A stretch of DNA of 64,000 bases, taken from positions 134,882 through 198,881 of the forward strand of contig JAAHGF010000016.1 in the NCBI GenBank assembly GCA_010672585.1. Direction: 5' to 3'. A program made the translations under genes and the position numbers. The first letter of the stretch is position 1. Every line of letters starts with the position of its first letter. The notes below the pieces were generated by a model that did not search any database, had not been told where the DNA came from, and saw nothing but the letters and a program-made list of their open reading frames with translations. Below are positions 20,603 through 29,341 of this stretch, piece after piece. The DNA is from Okeania sp. SIO1I7 (GTDB lineage Bacteria > Cyanobacteriota > Cyanobacteriia > Cyanobacteriales > Microcoleaceae).

Positions 20603-21462
20603 TGCACATCATCGGTATTGAAATATCTCAGTATGTACAAGGGTTTTTGAGTATTGGTAGAGATATTAAAAAAAACTTCTGAAAAAAAACAAATGTATTT
20701 AGATGTTTATTCAATTAACCAACTCAGAGTTAAGCTCAAAGAATTGACTGAGTTTGTTTGGTAAGTTGACAAGCGAAAGTTGTACTCTAACCACATAGTA
20801 CGCGCTCAAAAGTGAGCAATTATGTTTATGGGGTTGAAACTCCGTAGGATCGACCGCGTGGATTTTTCAAAAGCGTTTCCTGGCGGAATGCTGTGCAAAC
20901 AGCAGTTCAGCAATCAGCGGTCAGTTTTGCGCGGAAAGCGGAGCATTCCGGAACGGAAAGGGGATGCGCAACCCCTAGTTTGTCCCGGGTAAACCCATTC
21001 AGGTTGCTTTTGATTCCGCACATTATAGCGAAAATATTCAAAATTTGCAATGTGCGCGATTAAAAGTTAAAATCGTTAGCCTAGTTTCCATCCATCCTTT
21101 GATAGCGTAGCTCAGACCTAGGAAGCAACTGACTGGTTTCCCACTTACCGAAAGTTTATGATCAACTTAACTTGAGATGAGTCGTTCTGAATTTAACAAC
21201 TAGCAGATTTTTTTTCTAATAAATCCTAATCAACCTGTCTTCAGTTACTTTGGTATCAATTTATTTTCCTGATTACAGCCTTAGAAAGCAAAAAGTTTTG
21301 TTTTATTTTTGTTTTATTTTGTAGTGCGATCGCCTAATTATTCTATACTTTCAGTCTTATTGCCTAGATGTTAGGGCTAATCGACTACATTCTACCAATT
21401 TCTATCGCTTAAACTCAAGAATTATTCAACCTAATCAGTCTTAATTTGATTAGGAAAATAGA
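20603..21462. other. 860-bp non-coding region with GC-rich structured segment
   Basis: No gene is supported. About 20860-21010 is unusually GC-rich for this genome and has several short inverted repeats, including a perfect one at AGGGG/CCCCT around a GCGCA loop (about 20959-20977). Fragments of the R3 inner sequence (GGAATGCTGTGCAAACAGC) lie near 20884. A good minus-strand promoter sits at 21022-21050. The region may be a worn transposon end or encode a small RNA. Confidence 0.4.
21022..21050 (-). promoter_or_regulatory. Consensus-like sigma-70 promoter reading leftward, no ORF below it
   Basis: On the minus strand TTGCAA (21050-21045) is separated by exactly 17 bases from a perfect TATAAT (21027-21022). 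A transcript would start near 21015 and run into the GC-rich structured segment, where no coding frame exists. Confidence 0.5.
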
Positions 21463-21681
21463 CTAATCTTCTTCCCACACCTCTACAACCAAAATTTCAC
21501 CTATTGGATCTTGCATAGAAAAATCAAAGTCTTGAAGTTGCTTTTTCCAATAAGGCCACTTATCCCCAAAAAGTAGGGCTATTTTCCAGATACTATCTGT
21601 TGGCTTGATTATATTAGATTCTACGAGGGAACTCACCTGACGCTGAAATTTTTCCATCTGGTGCATAACCTTTTGGCTCAT
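21463..21681 (-). CDS. Small DUF4327-like cyanobacterial protein
   Basis: A 72-residue protein with a conserved look: HQMEKFQRQVSSLVES at the start, KPTDSIWKIALLFGDKWPYW in the middle and an acidic end (VVEVWEED). It resembles the small cyanobacterial family DUF4327 from memory; the function is unknown. There is no signal peptide or membrane span. The gene stands alone between two long non-coding regions. An internal Met at residue 7 is a possible alternative start. Confidence 0.7.
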   Translation of the reverse strand: MSQKVMHQMEKFQRQVSSLVESNIIKPTDSIWKIALLFGDKWPYWKKQLQDFDFSMQDPIGEILVVEVWEED

Positions 21682-22049
21682 AATACCTCTTAATTTTTTT
21701 AAATTCTTCTAGGAATTAACTCCCCGATTCTCACTTTTACCGATTCGTGGATTTTTTGTGCTTTTGGGGAAGTTACCTTCTAGATTTATAGTTTAACACA
21801 CTTACTTTTGACAAGGTATTATAAGTAAAACTAAATAATTAAAAATCAATAGTGAGATTTTTTTATTCAAGTCAATTTTTACAAGTTTTACTACTTGAAA
21901 AAAAGCAAGTAATGTGATATTGCTCAGAAGTATTCCTATTTGATTTTATTATAATTTGTAACATAAGATTATATAATATATATATTCAGAATTCAGAAAA
22001 ATTTAGCCATATATGCTATATTGCTATCTCCCTATCAATCATCTGTAGT

Positions 22050-22130
22050 AAACCTAAAAAGCGTCGGGAGGAAGTACGCAGCGCCAGTTTTAACGGCTGG
22101 TTGAATAACGACACGCGGTTCAATAATGAA
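22050..22130. other. Possible transposon-end relic
   Basis: A GC-rich island in AT-rich DNA, with GCGTCGGGAGGAAGTACGC and a CCAG/CTGG hairpin. It resembles sequence I associate with the 3' ends of cyanobacterial tnpB (IS200/IS605) elements, but there is no tnpB frame. A run of the 7-bp unit TGAATAA follows, leading into an R2 element. Confidence 0.3.
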
Positions 22131-22151
22131 TAATGAATAATGAATAATGAA

Positions 22152-22254
22152 TAATTACCTCTCCTTGAAAACGGATAGGATTGACTAATCATGAAAATTT
22201 TTATTTATTATCCCCTTAAAAGGGGAGGCGCATACCCACAATTTTTCGGTAATA
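22152..22254. repeat. R2 element, short form
   Basis: It starts TAATTACCTCTCCTTGAAAA and ends AATTTTTCGGTAA. Inner arms ATCCCCTTAAAAGGGGA form a palindrome. It has no coding capacity. Confidence 0.65.
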
Positions 22255-22606
22255 AAGCGAAGTAAAAATCTGCTATACTAGCGGAATAAGGAACAAGGTT
22301 TGTCGCCATGATATGACCGCGCTTTGCGGTGAAATTCCGGTGGACAGGAGACGGGGAATTAACTTCCTAGTCCTCAGAAGGGAAAGAAAGAAGAAGAAAC
22401 CCCGAGTATAAGGAGAAAGTTTTTTGGTTGGGTAAGCGGAACAGAGTTCTATCGCGCTCTTATCCGGACAGATATCATACCTCTTTTCACCAACGCCTAA
22501 TCTCGCTAATAATAACTGGCATTCTGACGATGAGGTAATTGCATCTGTGTGCAATGATACAAATTTGATATCAATAGGTAAACAGCAAAATATTTGCTTT
22601 ATTCAT
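22255..22606. other. Unexplained GC-richer non-coding stretch
   Basis: Contains a TATACT box near 22274, a Shine-Dalgarno-like AAGGAAC, and a partial hairpin GACGGGGAA...TTCCTAGTC near 22341-22364. An open frame on the minus strand has no recognisable content. It may be the worn upstream region of a lost mobile gene. Confidence 0.3.
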
Positions 22607-23848
22607 TTATTGGCTATTCAATACCATCATGCGGTCGTAAACATGACGAGACAGTTTGGGGAATATTTTTTCATCTCTAGCATAAGCAGGATCTTCTGCA
22701 AAGATCGCCAGAATATAAATAGCCTTATCATCCAAAGTTCTCACAAATGCTACATCCATACGATGTTTGGTAGTGAAGCCAACTTTAGAACCAAAATAAA
22801 TCTTGGCAGGTAAAGATTCGCCGATAAAACCTTTGATTCCATTGTAGGGGTCATTTTGCCATGCTTCGGGTCTTAAATCTCTAGTTAACAAATAAGCCAT
22901 TCTAGTGCTGTATTTGCGTGAAACTGCCTGCCTGGTGTATATTTCATATATTAGTCTGGCAGCTTGATCGGTAGAAATCAAATTTCTGAGAAACTTACCA
23001 TCTTTCTTCCTTAGTTGGCGATCGCGACCTACTGGACCTTCTTGACTAGGAGAATATCGAGGATAATTTTTTGTGCTAACTATTAAATTTTTATAACCTG
23101 CTTTATGGAAAAAATCATTGACTGATTTTCTTTTTTCTAACCACTTTTCTAATTCTTTTCCTTCTAATGTTTTCCCTGATTTAGTATCAGTAATTGCATC
23201 TAAAATTTTACTGGCAGAATCGTTATGAGACTTCTGCATCATTGCTCTCAAGTCTTCATTAAACTTAGATTCATCTTCAACTAAACCTTTTTTTACTGCT
23301 CCATAAAATGCAGCCATCCAAAATAATTTAGAGACACTAGCAGGATATCTCACTTCTTGGCTTTGATATCCAGCAAATGTATGAATATCTTGGTTACTAA
23401 CATCTATTAAACTAATAGATAAGGGTTCTGTTGGTAGCCCTTTTTCTTCAGAAATTTTAACCAATTCATCAACTATTTCCTGTAGTTGAGGATTATAACG
23501 TAGAGGGGGTTGTCTGCGAACATTGTAGGCAAATCCTAAGTCTTCGGGAGTTTGTTGAGGAACTGGGCGTACATAGGGTGGTACAAGGGTAGGTGATATA
23601 GGGGTTTGAGGAGAAGGTTGAGCTGTGGGTGAAGCTGTGCGACCTCTGAAAGGTAGGGTAATAACCCAGCTTGCGGTCATTAATATGGCGACTAATATGA
23701 GGATATTTTTATATTTTAACTGGGATAATGTTAGTTTTGTACTTTTAGTTTTAACTCGCCGACGTATTTTAATTGGACGTTTCTTGGCTACCCGAGATGG
23801 TGGACGGACTCGATGAAATGTTTGAGGTGGTAACTTTTCTGCGTGCAT
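22607..23848 (-). CDS. Membrane-anchored serine hydrolase, class A beta-lactamase fold
   Basis: About 413 residues. An Arg/Lys-rich cytoplasmic start is followed by a membrane span near residues 46-66 (NILILVAILMTASWVITLPF), a Pro-rich linker and a penicillin-recognising domain. Its catalytic SxxK is in YPASVSKLFWM, an SDN-like segment is KSHNDSASKIL, and the KTG-like segment is KVGFTTKH. Known relatives are beta-lactamases and uncharacterised serine hydrolases; a role in peptidoglycan turnover or beta-lactam resistance is possible. GTG 23887 would add 13 residues but lies in the end of an R8 repeat, so ATG 23848 is chosen. It lies next to an M15 peptidase gene on the same strand. Confidence 0.85.
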   Translation of the reverse strand: MHAEKLPPQTFHRVRPPSRVAKKRPIKIRRRVKTKSTKLTLSQLKYKNILILVAILMTASWVITLPFRGRTASPTAQPSPQTPISPTLVPPYVRPVPQQTPEDLGFAYNVRRQPPLRYNPQLQEIVDELVKISEEKGLPTEPLSISLIDVSNQDIHTFAGYQSQEVRYPASVSKLFWMAAFYGAVKKGLVEDESKFNEDLRAMMQKSHNDSASKILDAITDTKSGKTLEGKELEKWLEKRKSVNDFFHKAGYKNLIVSTKNYPRYSPSQEGPVGRDRQLRKKDGKFLRNLISTDQAARLIYEIYTRQAVSRKYSTRMAYLLTRDLRPEAWQNDPYNGIKGFIGESLPAKIYFGSKVGFTTKHRMDVAFVRTLDDKAIYILAIFAEDPAYARDEKIFPKLSRHVYDRMMVLNSQ

Positions 23849-23872
23849 TTGAATAATATCTGAGAAATATAA

Positions 23873-23993
23873 GTAGTGGACTGACACAGCTAAAATGCTG
23901 CCCGGCGACGGATTGTTAAATACTTTCCACAGCTTAATATTTTAGCCGTAATGGTACACCCTACAATAATGAACTATTTTAGCTGTGTCACAG
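23873..23993. repeat. R8 element with 14-bp perfect inverted repeats
   Basis: GACACAGCTAAAAT (23883-23896) and ATTTTAGCTGTGTC (23976-23989) are a perfect inverted repeat around about 80 bp. Related end motifs (GTGGACTGACAC) occur near 13417 and 38335. It sits immediately upstream of the serine hydrolase gene. Confidence 0.65.
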
Positions 23994-24091
23994 CAGTAGT
24001 AATAATTTGATTAGTTTCCAGGACTGTACTATAAATAGTGCTAAATTTTCAACTATGGCTGGGAAATTAAATTCAAGGCCATTAGTTATTA

Positions 24092-24267
24092 TGTAAGCAT
24101 TCAGCCGTCAGCTATTAGCTATCAGCTATTAATTTTAGGGAAGGTAAAAGCAACCTTTGAAATTGAGAAAGAATAAAAAGTTGCTGACAAGTCCCCTGGC
24201 TAAATCCTAGAAGTAATTATTCATTACTAATTGCTGATAGCTGACTGCTAATAGCTGAATGCTTACA
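24092..24267. repeat. R3 element, complete copy
   Basis: TGTAAGCATTCAGC and GCTGAATGCTTACA are perfect 14-bp termini around a 176-bp body. Subterminal arms of GCTATTAGCTATCAGC type extend the pairing. The body matches 47019-47263 in reverse orientation. Confidence 0.85.
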
Positions 24268-24321
24268 ACATGGCATGAATTTGAGATTTTAAATTCAGGA
24301 TAATTAAGGATACTGAAAAAA

Positions 24322-25053
24322 TTAAAAATCATAATTTTTAGCATTAGCAAATACGGCTTTTGATGAAGATGATTTTATAAATCGCCAATGCCAGGGTTCA
24401 TAACTTATACCTTGGGAATTATTTACGGGAAATGAGATTTCAAATCCATATTCTTTGGCATGAATTTTGAGCCATTTAAAGGCTGTTGTATTTTCAAATT
24501 CTTGGGTTAAATCTAGATTAGGAAATTTACCATCTCCTAAATCTACAGCATAACCTGTATGATGTTCGCTATATCCTGGAGGTGCATTAAATTGGGCAGC
24601 TTTTTCTTCTGAACCTGATTTTTCTACTTGAGCATCCCACAATATTTGTTGCTGTTTAATAGTTCTAAATCCTGAAATTACAACGATCCAAATTCCTTCG
24701 TTTCTGGCAGTGTATATTAATTTCATTAATTCTCTAGCAGCTTCTTGATTAAGTTGTTCAAATCTCTGATATTCTCCGATGCCATAACTGGCAATTATGG
24801 TCAGTTTTTTTGAATTAGTCTCTTGATAGGGGAAGTGTTTTAATAATGGTTTACTATTAGTTATTTGATGAGTGGTAATTGATTGTATTGCTTCGGTTTT
24901 TGTTAGAGATTTAGGATTTTTTTTTAAGGCAGGAACAGAATTTATTATGGAGTTGGGTAGAAAAAAATTCATAGTTACTAAGCCAGATATTACGACTATT
25001 ATCGCTATAGTTAATGTAATTATCAATAGTTGTAATTTACGCCAAAAATTCAT
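24322..25053 (-). CDS. M15-family D-alanyl-D-alanine carboxypeptidase (VanY/DdcY type)
   Basis: A 243-residue zinc peptidase that trims D-Ala from peptidoglycan stems. An N-terminal membrane span (residues about 9-31) anchors it outside the membrane. Zinc and catalytic motifs are SEHHTGYAVDLGD (His and Asp ligands) and YEPWHWRF (catalytic Glu and His ligand). The length is typical for VanY-like enzymes. The start codon is one base from the end of an R6 repeat (25055-25236), so its whole 5' leader and probably its promoter are repeat DNA. It is one of four wall-type enzymes between 22.6 and 32.7 kb. Confidence 0.9.
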   Translation of the reverse strand: MNFWRKLQLLIITLTIAIIVVISGLVTMNFFLPNSIINSVPALKKNPKSLTKTEAIQSITTHQITNSKPLLKHFPYQETNSKKLTIIASYGIGEYQRFEQLNQEAARELMKLIYTARNEGIWIVVISGFRTIKQQQILWDAQVEKSGSEEKAAQFNAPPGYSEHHTGYAVDLGDGKFPNLDLTQEFENTTAFKWLKIHAKEYGFEISFPVNNSQGISYEPWHWRFIKSSSSKAVFANAKNYDF

Positions 25054-25054
25054 A

Positions 25055-25236
25055 ATACCAATTTGATAAATGTTTGTTACAAATGGTAGAGGTAAGAAAG
25101 AAGTAACAAGGGGAAAATATTGAAAACAAGGGAAAAAAATATAGATATAACTATCTCAAATAAACTGGAGCAGTTATTTTTAAGCATATTCGATCAATAT
25201 CTATCTTTTTGTAGCATTCTTTTTTAAAATTGGTAT
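25055..25236. repeat. R6 element abutting a start codon
   Basis: Left end ATACCAATTTGATAAATG and right end AAATTGGTAT; the 182-bp body is purine-rich on one side with the TTTTTGTAGCATTCTTTTTT motif. The same body is found split in two at 49338-49780. Confidence 0.75.
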
Positions 25237-25297
25237 AAACTATAACTCCAAAACTGCTGTAATTTGAATTTTATCTGACTATTTAATTAGCTATTAG

Positions 25298-25521
25298 TTT
25301 TTCCGTTCCGGAATGCTCCGCAAACAGCATTTAGCTAGTCTCTTGCAGAGGAACTGCGTTAACAGCTAAAAATCTAAGAGTTCGGTGTCCCCCACGCTTA
25401 TTTGAAAAATTAGTGGTGCCTGTTAATGAGGTTTTGTAGACGTAGAGTGGCTTGTCTTGAGTATCCCCCATTATAAAGGCCAGAGAAGCTGATAGCTGAC
25501 TGCTGACCGCTGACTGCTATT
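25298..25521. repeat. R3-type inner fragments
   Basis: Pieces of the R3 family: GGAATGCTCCGCAAACAGC near 25312, GAGGAACTGCGTTAACAGC near 25347 and GCTGATAGCTGACTGC near 25488. No complete inverted termini are present; the element seems decayed or rearranged. Confidence 0.5.
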
Positions 25522-27123
25522 TCAAAGTGTGCGAGAGTTAGATATTTTCCACTGACCGTCTACTAATTTTAAGTTATAAATAATGGTTAAAGTTTTGAAG
25601 TCTGTTTCACTGGGGTCAATTTTGCCATTACGATAAAGACTATATTCTTCAGTAATTCTAACTTTGATAGTTGCAATATCTCGGTCGGCGAAAAATTGTT
25701 CTACTGACTCAAGTCTTTGTATGCCATATTTGTAGTAAGCTTTGTTGCTTTTTAACCAATTGATTGAACCATTTATTCCGGCTGTTTTTTCATAAAAATA
25801 TCCTGTAGTTAACTCCTTGGCAATTTGGCTATTGTATGGAGGGGAAAACATTTTTCCTTTTGCTTCTAGCCAAGTTTCAATTAATTTTTTTGCTTCTATT
25901 TCTGAGATTGAATTGACTAGAGGAGTTTTAGGTGTTTGAGACTGTGGTGAAGTTGTCGATTTTGGTGATGGAGTAGTTGTTTTTTCTGGATTGATATTTG
26001 TGGTTGATATATCAATATTTTCTTGAGACTTTTTTGGGAAAATTGAGTTAATTATTGAGGGAAATATATGACTTAAAACAATGCCAATAAGAATAAAACT
26101 GCCAATTATACTACCTGTAATAACTGCTTTTAACCAGTCTCCCATCTGATGAGTTTTTTTGGGGACTGGGGGGTGAGAAACTACAGATTGAGAAGAGCTT
26201 AAAGTTTCTGATGGAGGTAAGGTGACTGAGGTTGGTGCTGGAGTGGGAGATGCTTCTGATAGAGGTAGAAGGATGGGAGGTGGTGGAGAAGGTACTGTGG
26301 GAATCATAGCAGTGGGGCCGAATTTTAGGGAATGGAGCATTTCTGCTGCGGTGGAGTAGCGATCGCTTGGGTTGGCTTGAATAATTTTATTTAAAGTTTC
26401 TGCTAGTTGGGGAGTTATATTTGTAGCTAAATTTTCCCACTGAGAATTTGTTGGTAATTGGCGGGGATTTTTTCCGGTTAATAAATAAATTATTGTTAGT
26501 CCTAAACTGTATAAATCGCTGGCATAAACTGGATGTCCTGCTGCTTGTTCTGGTGGCATAAATCCTGGAGTACCTATTATTATGGAGCGAGAAGGATTGC
26601 CTTGAGAATTTAATGTTGTTCCCATTAATTCTTTTACTGCTCCAAAGTCGATTAATACTGGTAAATCATCTTTTTCTTGCCAGATTATATTGCCTGGTTT
26701 TATATCTCTATGGATAATTCTTTTACTGTGAATGTAGTCTAAAACTGGGAGTAAATTTATGAGAATTTGTCGTACAGAATCTTCATTAAATAATCCTTCG
26801 GTTTGTAATTTTTTTGTGAGAGTTTCTCCTTCTATCCATTCTTGTACTAGATAAAATTTTCCGTTTTCTGTAAAGTATGCGTATAATCGAGGAATCTGAT
26901 TATTTGTTTCCCCTAGTTCTTCTAAAATTGCTGCTTCTCTTTGAAATCTGTCTTGTACGATTTGATAAATTTGAGGATTATTTACTATGGGTTTAAGTTG
27001 TTTAATCACGCATAGACGACCGGAGGGCATTTGAGTGTCTTGGGCAAGAAATGTTTCGCCAAATCCTCCACTTGCTAATGTGTTGATGATGCGATAACGG
27101 TTATTTAAAATCGTTTTGTTCAT
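25522..27123 (-). CDS. Membrane Ser/Thr protein kinase with ARC6/IMS-like C-terminal domain
   Basis: A 533-residue Hanks-type kinase. Residues about 8-268 form the catalytic domain: glycine loop LASGGFGETFLAQD, Lys in CVIKQLK, catalytic loop HRDIKPGNI and DFG in VLIDFGAVKE. A Pro-rich linker and one membrane span (near residues 333-357, AVITGSIIGSFILIGIVLSH) follow. The last 125 residues, outside the membrane, resemble the IMS/DUF4101 domain known from ARC6-type division proteins and many cyanobacterial kinases (GSINWLKSNKAYYKYG; VDGQWKISNSR). The gene at 27452 is a tandem paralogue on the same strand, separated by 328 bp. The substrate is unknown; a cell-surface or division signal is inference. 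Confidence 0.9.
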   Translation of the reverse strand: MNKTILNNRYRIINTLASGGFGETFLAQDTQMPSGRLCVIKQLKPIVNNPQIYQIVQDRFQREAAILEELGETNNQIPRLYAYFTENGKFYLVQEWIEGETLTKKLQTEGLFNEDSVRQILINLLPVLDYIHSKRIIHRDIKPGNIIWQEKDDLPVLIDFGAVKELMGTTLNSQGNPSRSIIIGTPGFMPPEQAAGHPVYASDLYSLGLTIIYLLTGKNPRQLPTNSQWENLATNITPQLAETLNKIIQANPSDRYSTAAEMLHSLKFGPTAMIPTVPSPPPPILLPLSEASPTPAPTSVTLPPSETLSSSQSVVSHPPVPKKTHQMGDWLKAVITGSIIGSFILIGIVLSHIFPSIINSIFPKKSQENIDISTTNINPEKTTTPSPKSTTSPQSQTPKTPLVNSISEIEAKKLIETWLEAKGKMFSPPYNSQIAKELTTGYFYEKTAGINGSINWLKSNKAYYKYGIQRLESVEQFFADRDIATIKVRITEEYSLYRNGKIDPSETDFKTLTIIYNLKLVDGQWKISNSRTL

Positions 27124-27451
27124 AGCATCCCAGTATTTATTTCAAAGTTACGAAAGAAGAAAATAATCAATCAATTAATGGGGTTTGAGCAAGAAAAAAT
27201 ATTCTTTTGCTCTATAATGTTTTCAAATGAGATGTAAATATAGATTGATGTTTTTTCTAATAAAAAAAGTGCTGTTTTGAGTCTATTATATCCTTGTATT
27301 TATTACTATTTAATGCTGTTTACCCCCCTTTACTATTCCCTATTCCCTATTTCATAGCACTTGGTTTCCACATTCCAGATCAAAACACTATATGTGTCTT
27401 TGGGGTCAGGAGGAAAGAAAGAAACTTTAACAAAATTGGATGAGTATTTTT
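27124..27451. other. Spacer between paralogous kinase genes
   Basis: AT-rich with a CTATTCC 7-bp run near 27335. No gene, clear promoter or repeat-family element is visible. Confidence 0.4.
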
Positions 27452-28957
27452 CTAAATAATCTGAGAAGTAGCTATTTTCCATTTCCCATCTATAAATATC
27501 AAGTTATAAATAACTGTTAGTTGGGCAGATCCTGACCTGGTAGCGTCTAATTTATCATTCTTAAATAGTTGATATTTTTCAGTAACTTTAACTTGAATAG
27601 TTGCTTGATTTCCTTGAGTAGAAAAATATTCAATACTATCTATTTTTTGCATTTTATACTGATAGTAAGCATTGTTTTCTTTTAACCAAGCGATCGCTCC
27701 ATCAGAGGCTACTATATTATCATAAACCTTTCCTGTTGTCAATTCAGCAGCAAGTTTGCGGTTGTATGGAGGAGCAAATATTTCTTTTTTTGCTTTTAAC
27801 CAATTCTGGATTAATTCTTCAGCTTGTTGTTGAGAAATTGATGTTACTAATTCGGTGGTGGGTGGTGTAGGAAATTTTGGTATTTCTGAGCCAGTTTGGG
27901 GAGATTTACTTAAGACATTTTTGAGCAAAATACTACTCAAAAAACAACTGCCAATAACACCACTAATAATCACTGCTTTCTGCCAAGTTTTGTGATTAAT
28001 AGATAATTGAGTTGAAGGGTGGTCTAGACTTTGGTCTAAAGGTGAATTTAAAGTTGTCGTTTTTTCAGGATTATTGATGACTACTAAAGATAAAGATGAC
28101 TGAGTTTTTTCATTACTAAAAACCTGAGTTGAATCAGACTCTAAAGCATTTAACATTTCTGTAGATGTAGCAAAGCGATCGCTAATATTAGGTTGAATTG
28201 CTCTGTCTAAAATTTCTGCTAATTTAGAAGTTAAATTACTGGTATATTTTTGCCAAGTAATCCTCCCTGTTTGTAAATCCATTTCTAAATCTTGGGGAAC
28301 TCTTCCTGTTAGTAGAAAAATAGCTGTTAACCCTAAACTATATAAATCGCTAGCATAAACTGGTCGTCCCGCTGCTTGTTCAAAAGCCATATATCCAGGA
28401 GTACCAATCATAATAGAAATAGGTGTCGTATTTTGAGAATTAATTGCTGTACTAATAGAATCTTTTACTGCCCCAAAATCTATTAAAACTGGCAAGTCAT
28501 CCTGTTGGCGCAAAATAATATTTTCCGGTTTAATATCTCGATGAATAATATTTCTACTATGTATATAATTAATAACCGATAGTAAACTAATCAGAATTTT
28601 CTGAACATCACCATCTGTCATTGGACCTGTAGTTTTTACTTTTTTCCCTAGAGTTACTCCCTTTATCCATTCCTGTACCAGGTAAAATTGACCTGCTGTA
28701 TCACTAAAATAAGCATACAACTTGGGTATTTGGCTATTAATCTCCCCTAATTCTTCCAGAATGGCCGCCTCTCGTTGGAAACGTTGCAATACCTGTTGGT
28801 AAATTTCGGGATTATTTGTAACTACTTTAAGTTGCTTAATTACACAGTAGCGACCAGATGGCATTTGGGTATCTTGAGCTAAAAAGGTTTCTCCGAACCC
28901 ACCACTACTGAGTGCTTGTATAACTTGATAGCGATTGTTCAAAAGTGTCGGTTTCAC
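27452..28957 (-). CDS. Membrane Ser/Thr protein kinase with ARC6/IMS-like C-terminal domain (paralogue)
   Basis: 501 residues with the same plan as the gene at 25522: kinase domain at residues about 8-270 (LSSGGFGETFLAQD, CVIKQLK, HRDIKPENI, LIDFGAVKD), a short linker, one span near residue 330 (AVIISGVIGSCFLSSILL) and an IMS-like external domain (GAIAWLKENNAYYQYK; IDGKWKIATSQ). The kinase domains are much more alike than the linkers, which indicates an old tandem duplication with linker divergence. All catalytic residues are intact in both copies. ATG 28957 starts directly before the kinase domain, as in the paralogue. Confidence 0.9.
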   Translation of the reverse strand: MKPTLLNNRYQVIQALSSGGFGETFLAQDTQMPSGRYCVIKQLKVVTNNPEIYQQVLQRFQREAAILEELGEINSQIPKLYAYFSDTAGQFYLVQEWIKGVTLGKKVKTTGPMTDGDVQKILISLLSVINYIHSRNIIHRDIKPENIILRQQDDLPVLIDFGAVKDSISTAINSQNTTPISIMIGTPGYMAFEQAAGRPVYASDLYSLGLTAIFLLTGRVPQDLEMDLQTGRITWQKYTSNLTSKLAEILDRAIQPNISDRFATSTEMLNALESDSTQVFSNEKTQSSLSLVVINNPEKTTTLNSPLDQSLDHPSTQLSINHKTWQKAVIISGVIGSCFLSSILLKNVLSKSPQTGSEIPKFPTPPTTELVTSISQQQAEELIQNWLKAKKEIFAPPYNRKLAAELTTGKVYDNIVASDGAIAWLKENNAYYQYKMQKIDSIEYFSTQGNQATIQVKVTEKYQLFKNDKLDATRSGSAQLTVIYNLIFIDGKWKIATSQII

Positions 28958-29004
28958 ATCAGGAATTATTACCCATTTGTTTTAATTCAGGATAACATAC
29001 TTAT

Positions 29005-29037
29005 CAATGGATAATTGATAATTGATAATTGATAATT
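29005..29037. repeat. GATAATT 7-bp tandem run
   Basis: Several head-to-tail copies of a 7-bp unit, one of several 7-bp minisatellites in the window (AATTAAT, TGAATAA, GATAATT, TGCCTGT, GAAGGAA). Confidence 0.6.
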
Positions 29038-29189
29038 GCTTAATTTGGTCTAAGACCTCTTCATTTATGAAGAAAATAAAAAGAAAATATTTTCCTTAAG
29101 TTCAGAGGATATCTGAAAAGTTTTTTGATACTGAAATTTGCCCCCCGAGCAAGCCAACTTTGGGGGGAAAAGAGTCAATTTGCTTCTAA

Positions 29190-29220
29190 AAGTCCCCCAA
29201 AATTGGGGGATTTAGGGGGC
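29190..29220. repeat. CCCCC/GGGGG short palindromic repeat
   Basis: AGTCCCCCAAAATTGGGGGA followed by TTTAGGGGGC is a short hairpin repeat of a type seen in many bacterial genomes. It folds into a strong stem and is 120 bp upstream of a start codon. Confidence 0.6.
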
Positions 29221-29255
29221 TTAGATGTAGCAAATGGACTTCCCAGACAACCTCT

Positions 29256-29287
29256 CAATCCTCTTCTTTCAAGGAGAGGTAATTATC
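29256..29287. repeat. R2 fragment
   Basis: CAATCCTCTTCTTTCAAGGA followed by GAGGTAATTATC is the conserved right arm of R2. The left part is missing; the GGGGG palindrome sits in its place. Confidence 0.5.
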
Positions 29288-29341
29288 GATTATTCATTAT
29301 TCATTATCAATTGTTGAATAGCTAAGAATCCTTATCAAAAA

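Noticed and set aside
20821-21150. GTTGAAAC and GTTTCC motifs suggesting CRISPR repeats
   Set aside because: Single isolated occurrences without regular spacing.
22273-22813. Frames on both strands near the serine hydrolase 3' end
   Set aside because: No start context, no recognisable motif, and one overlaps the well-supported hydrolase gene.
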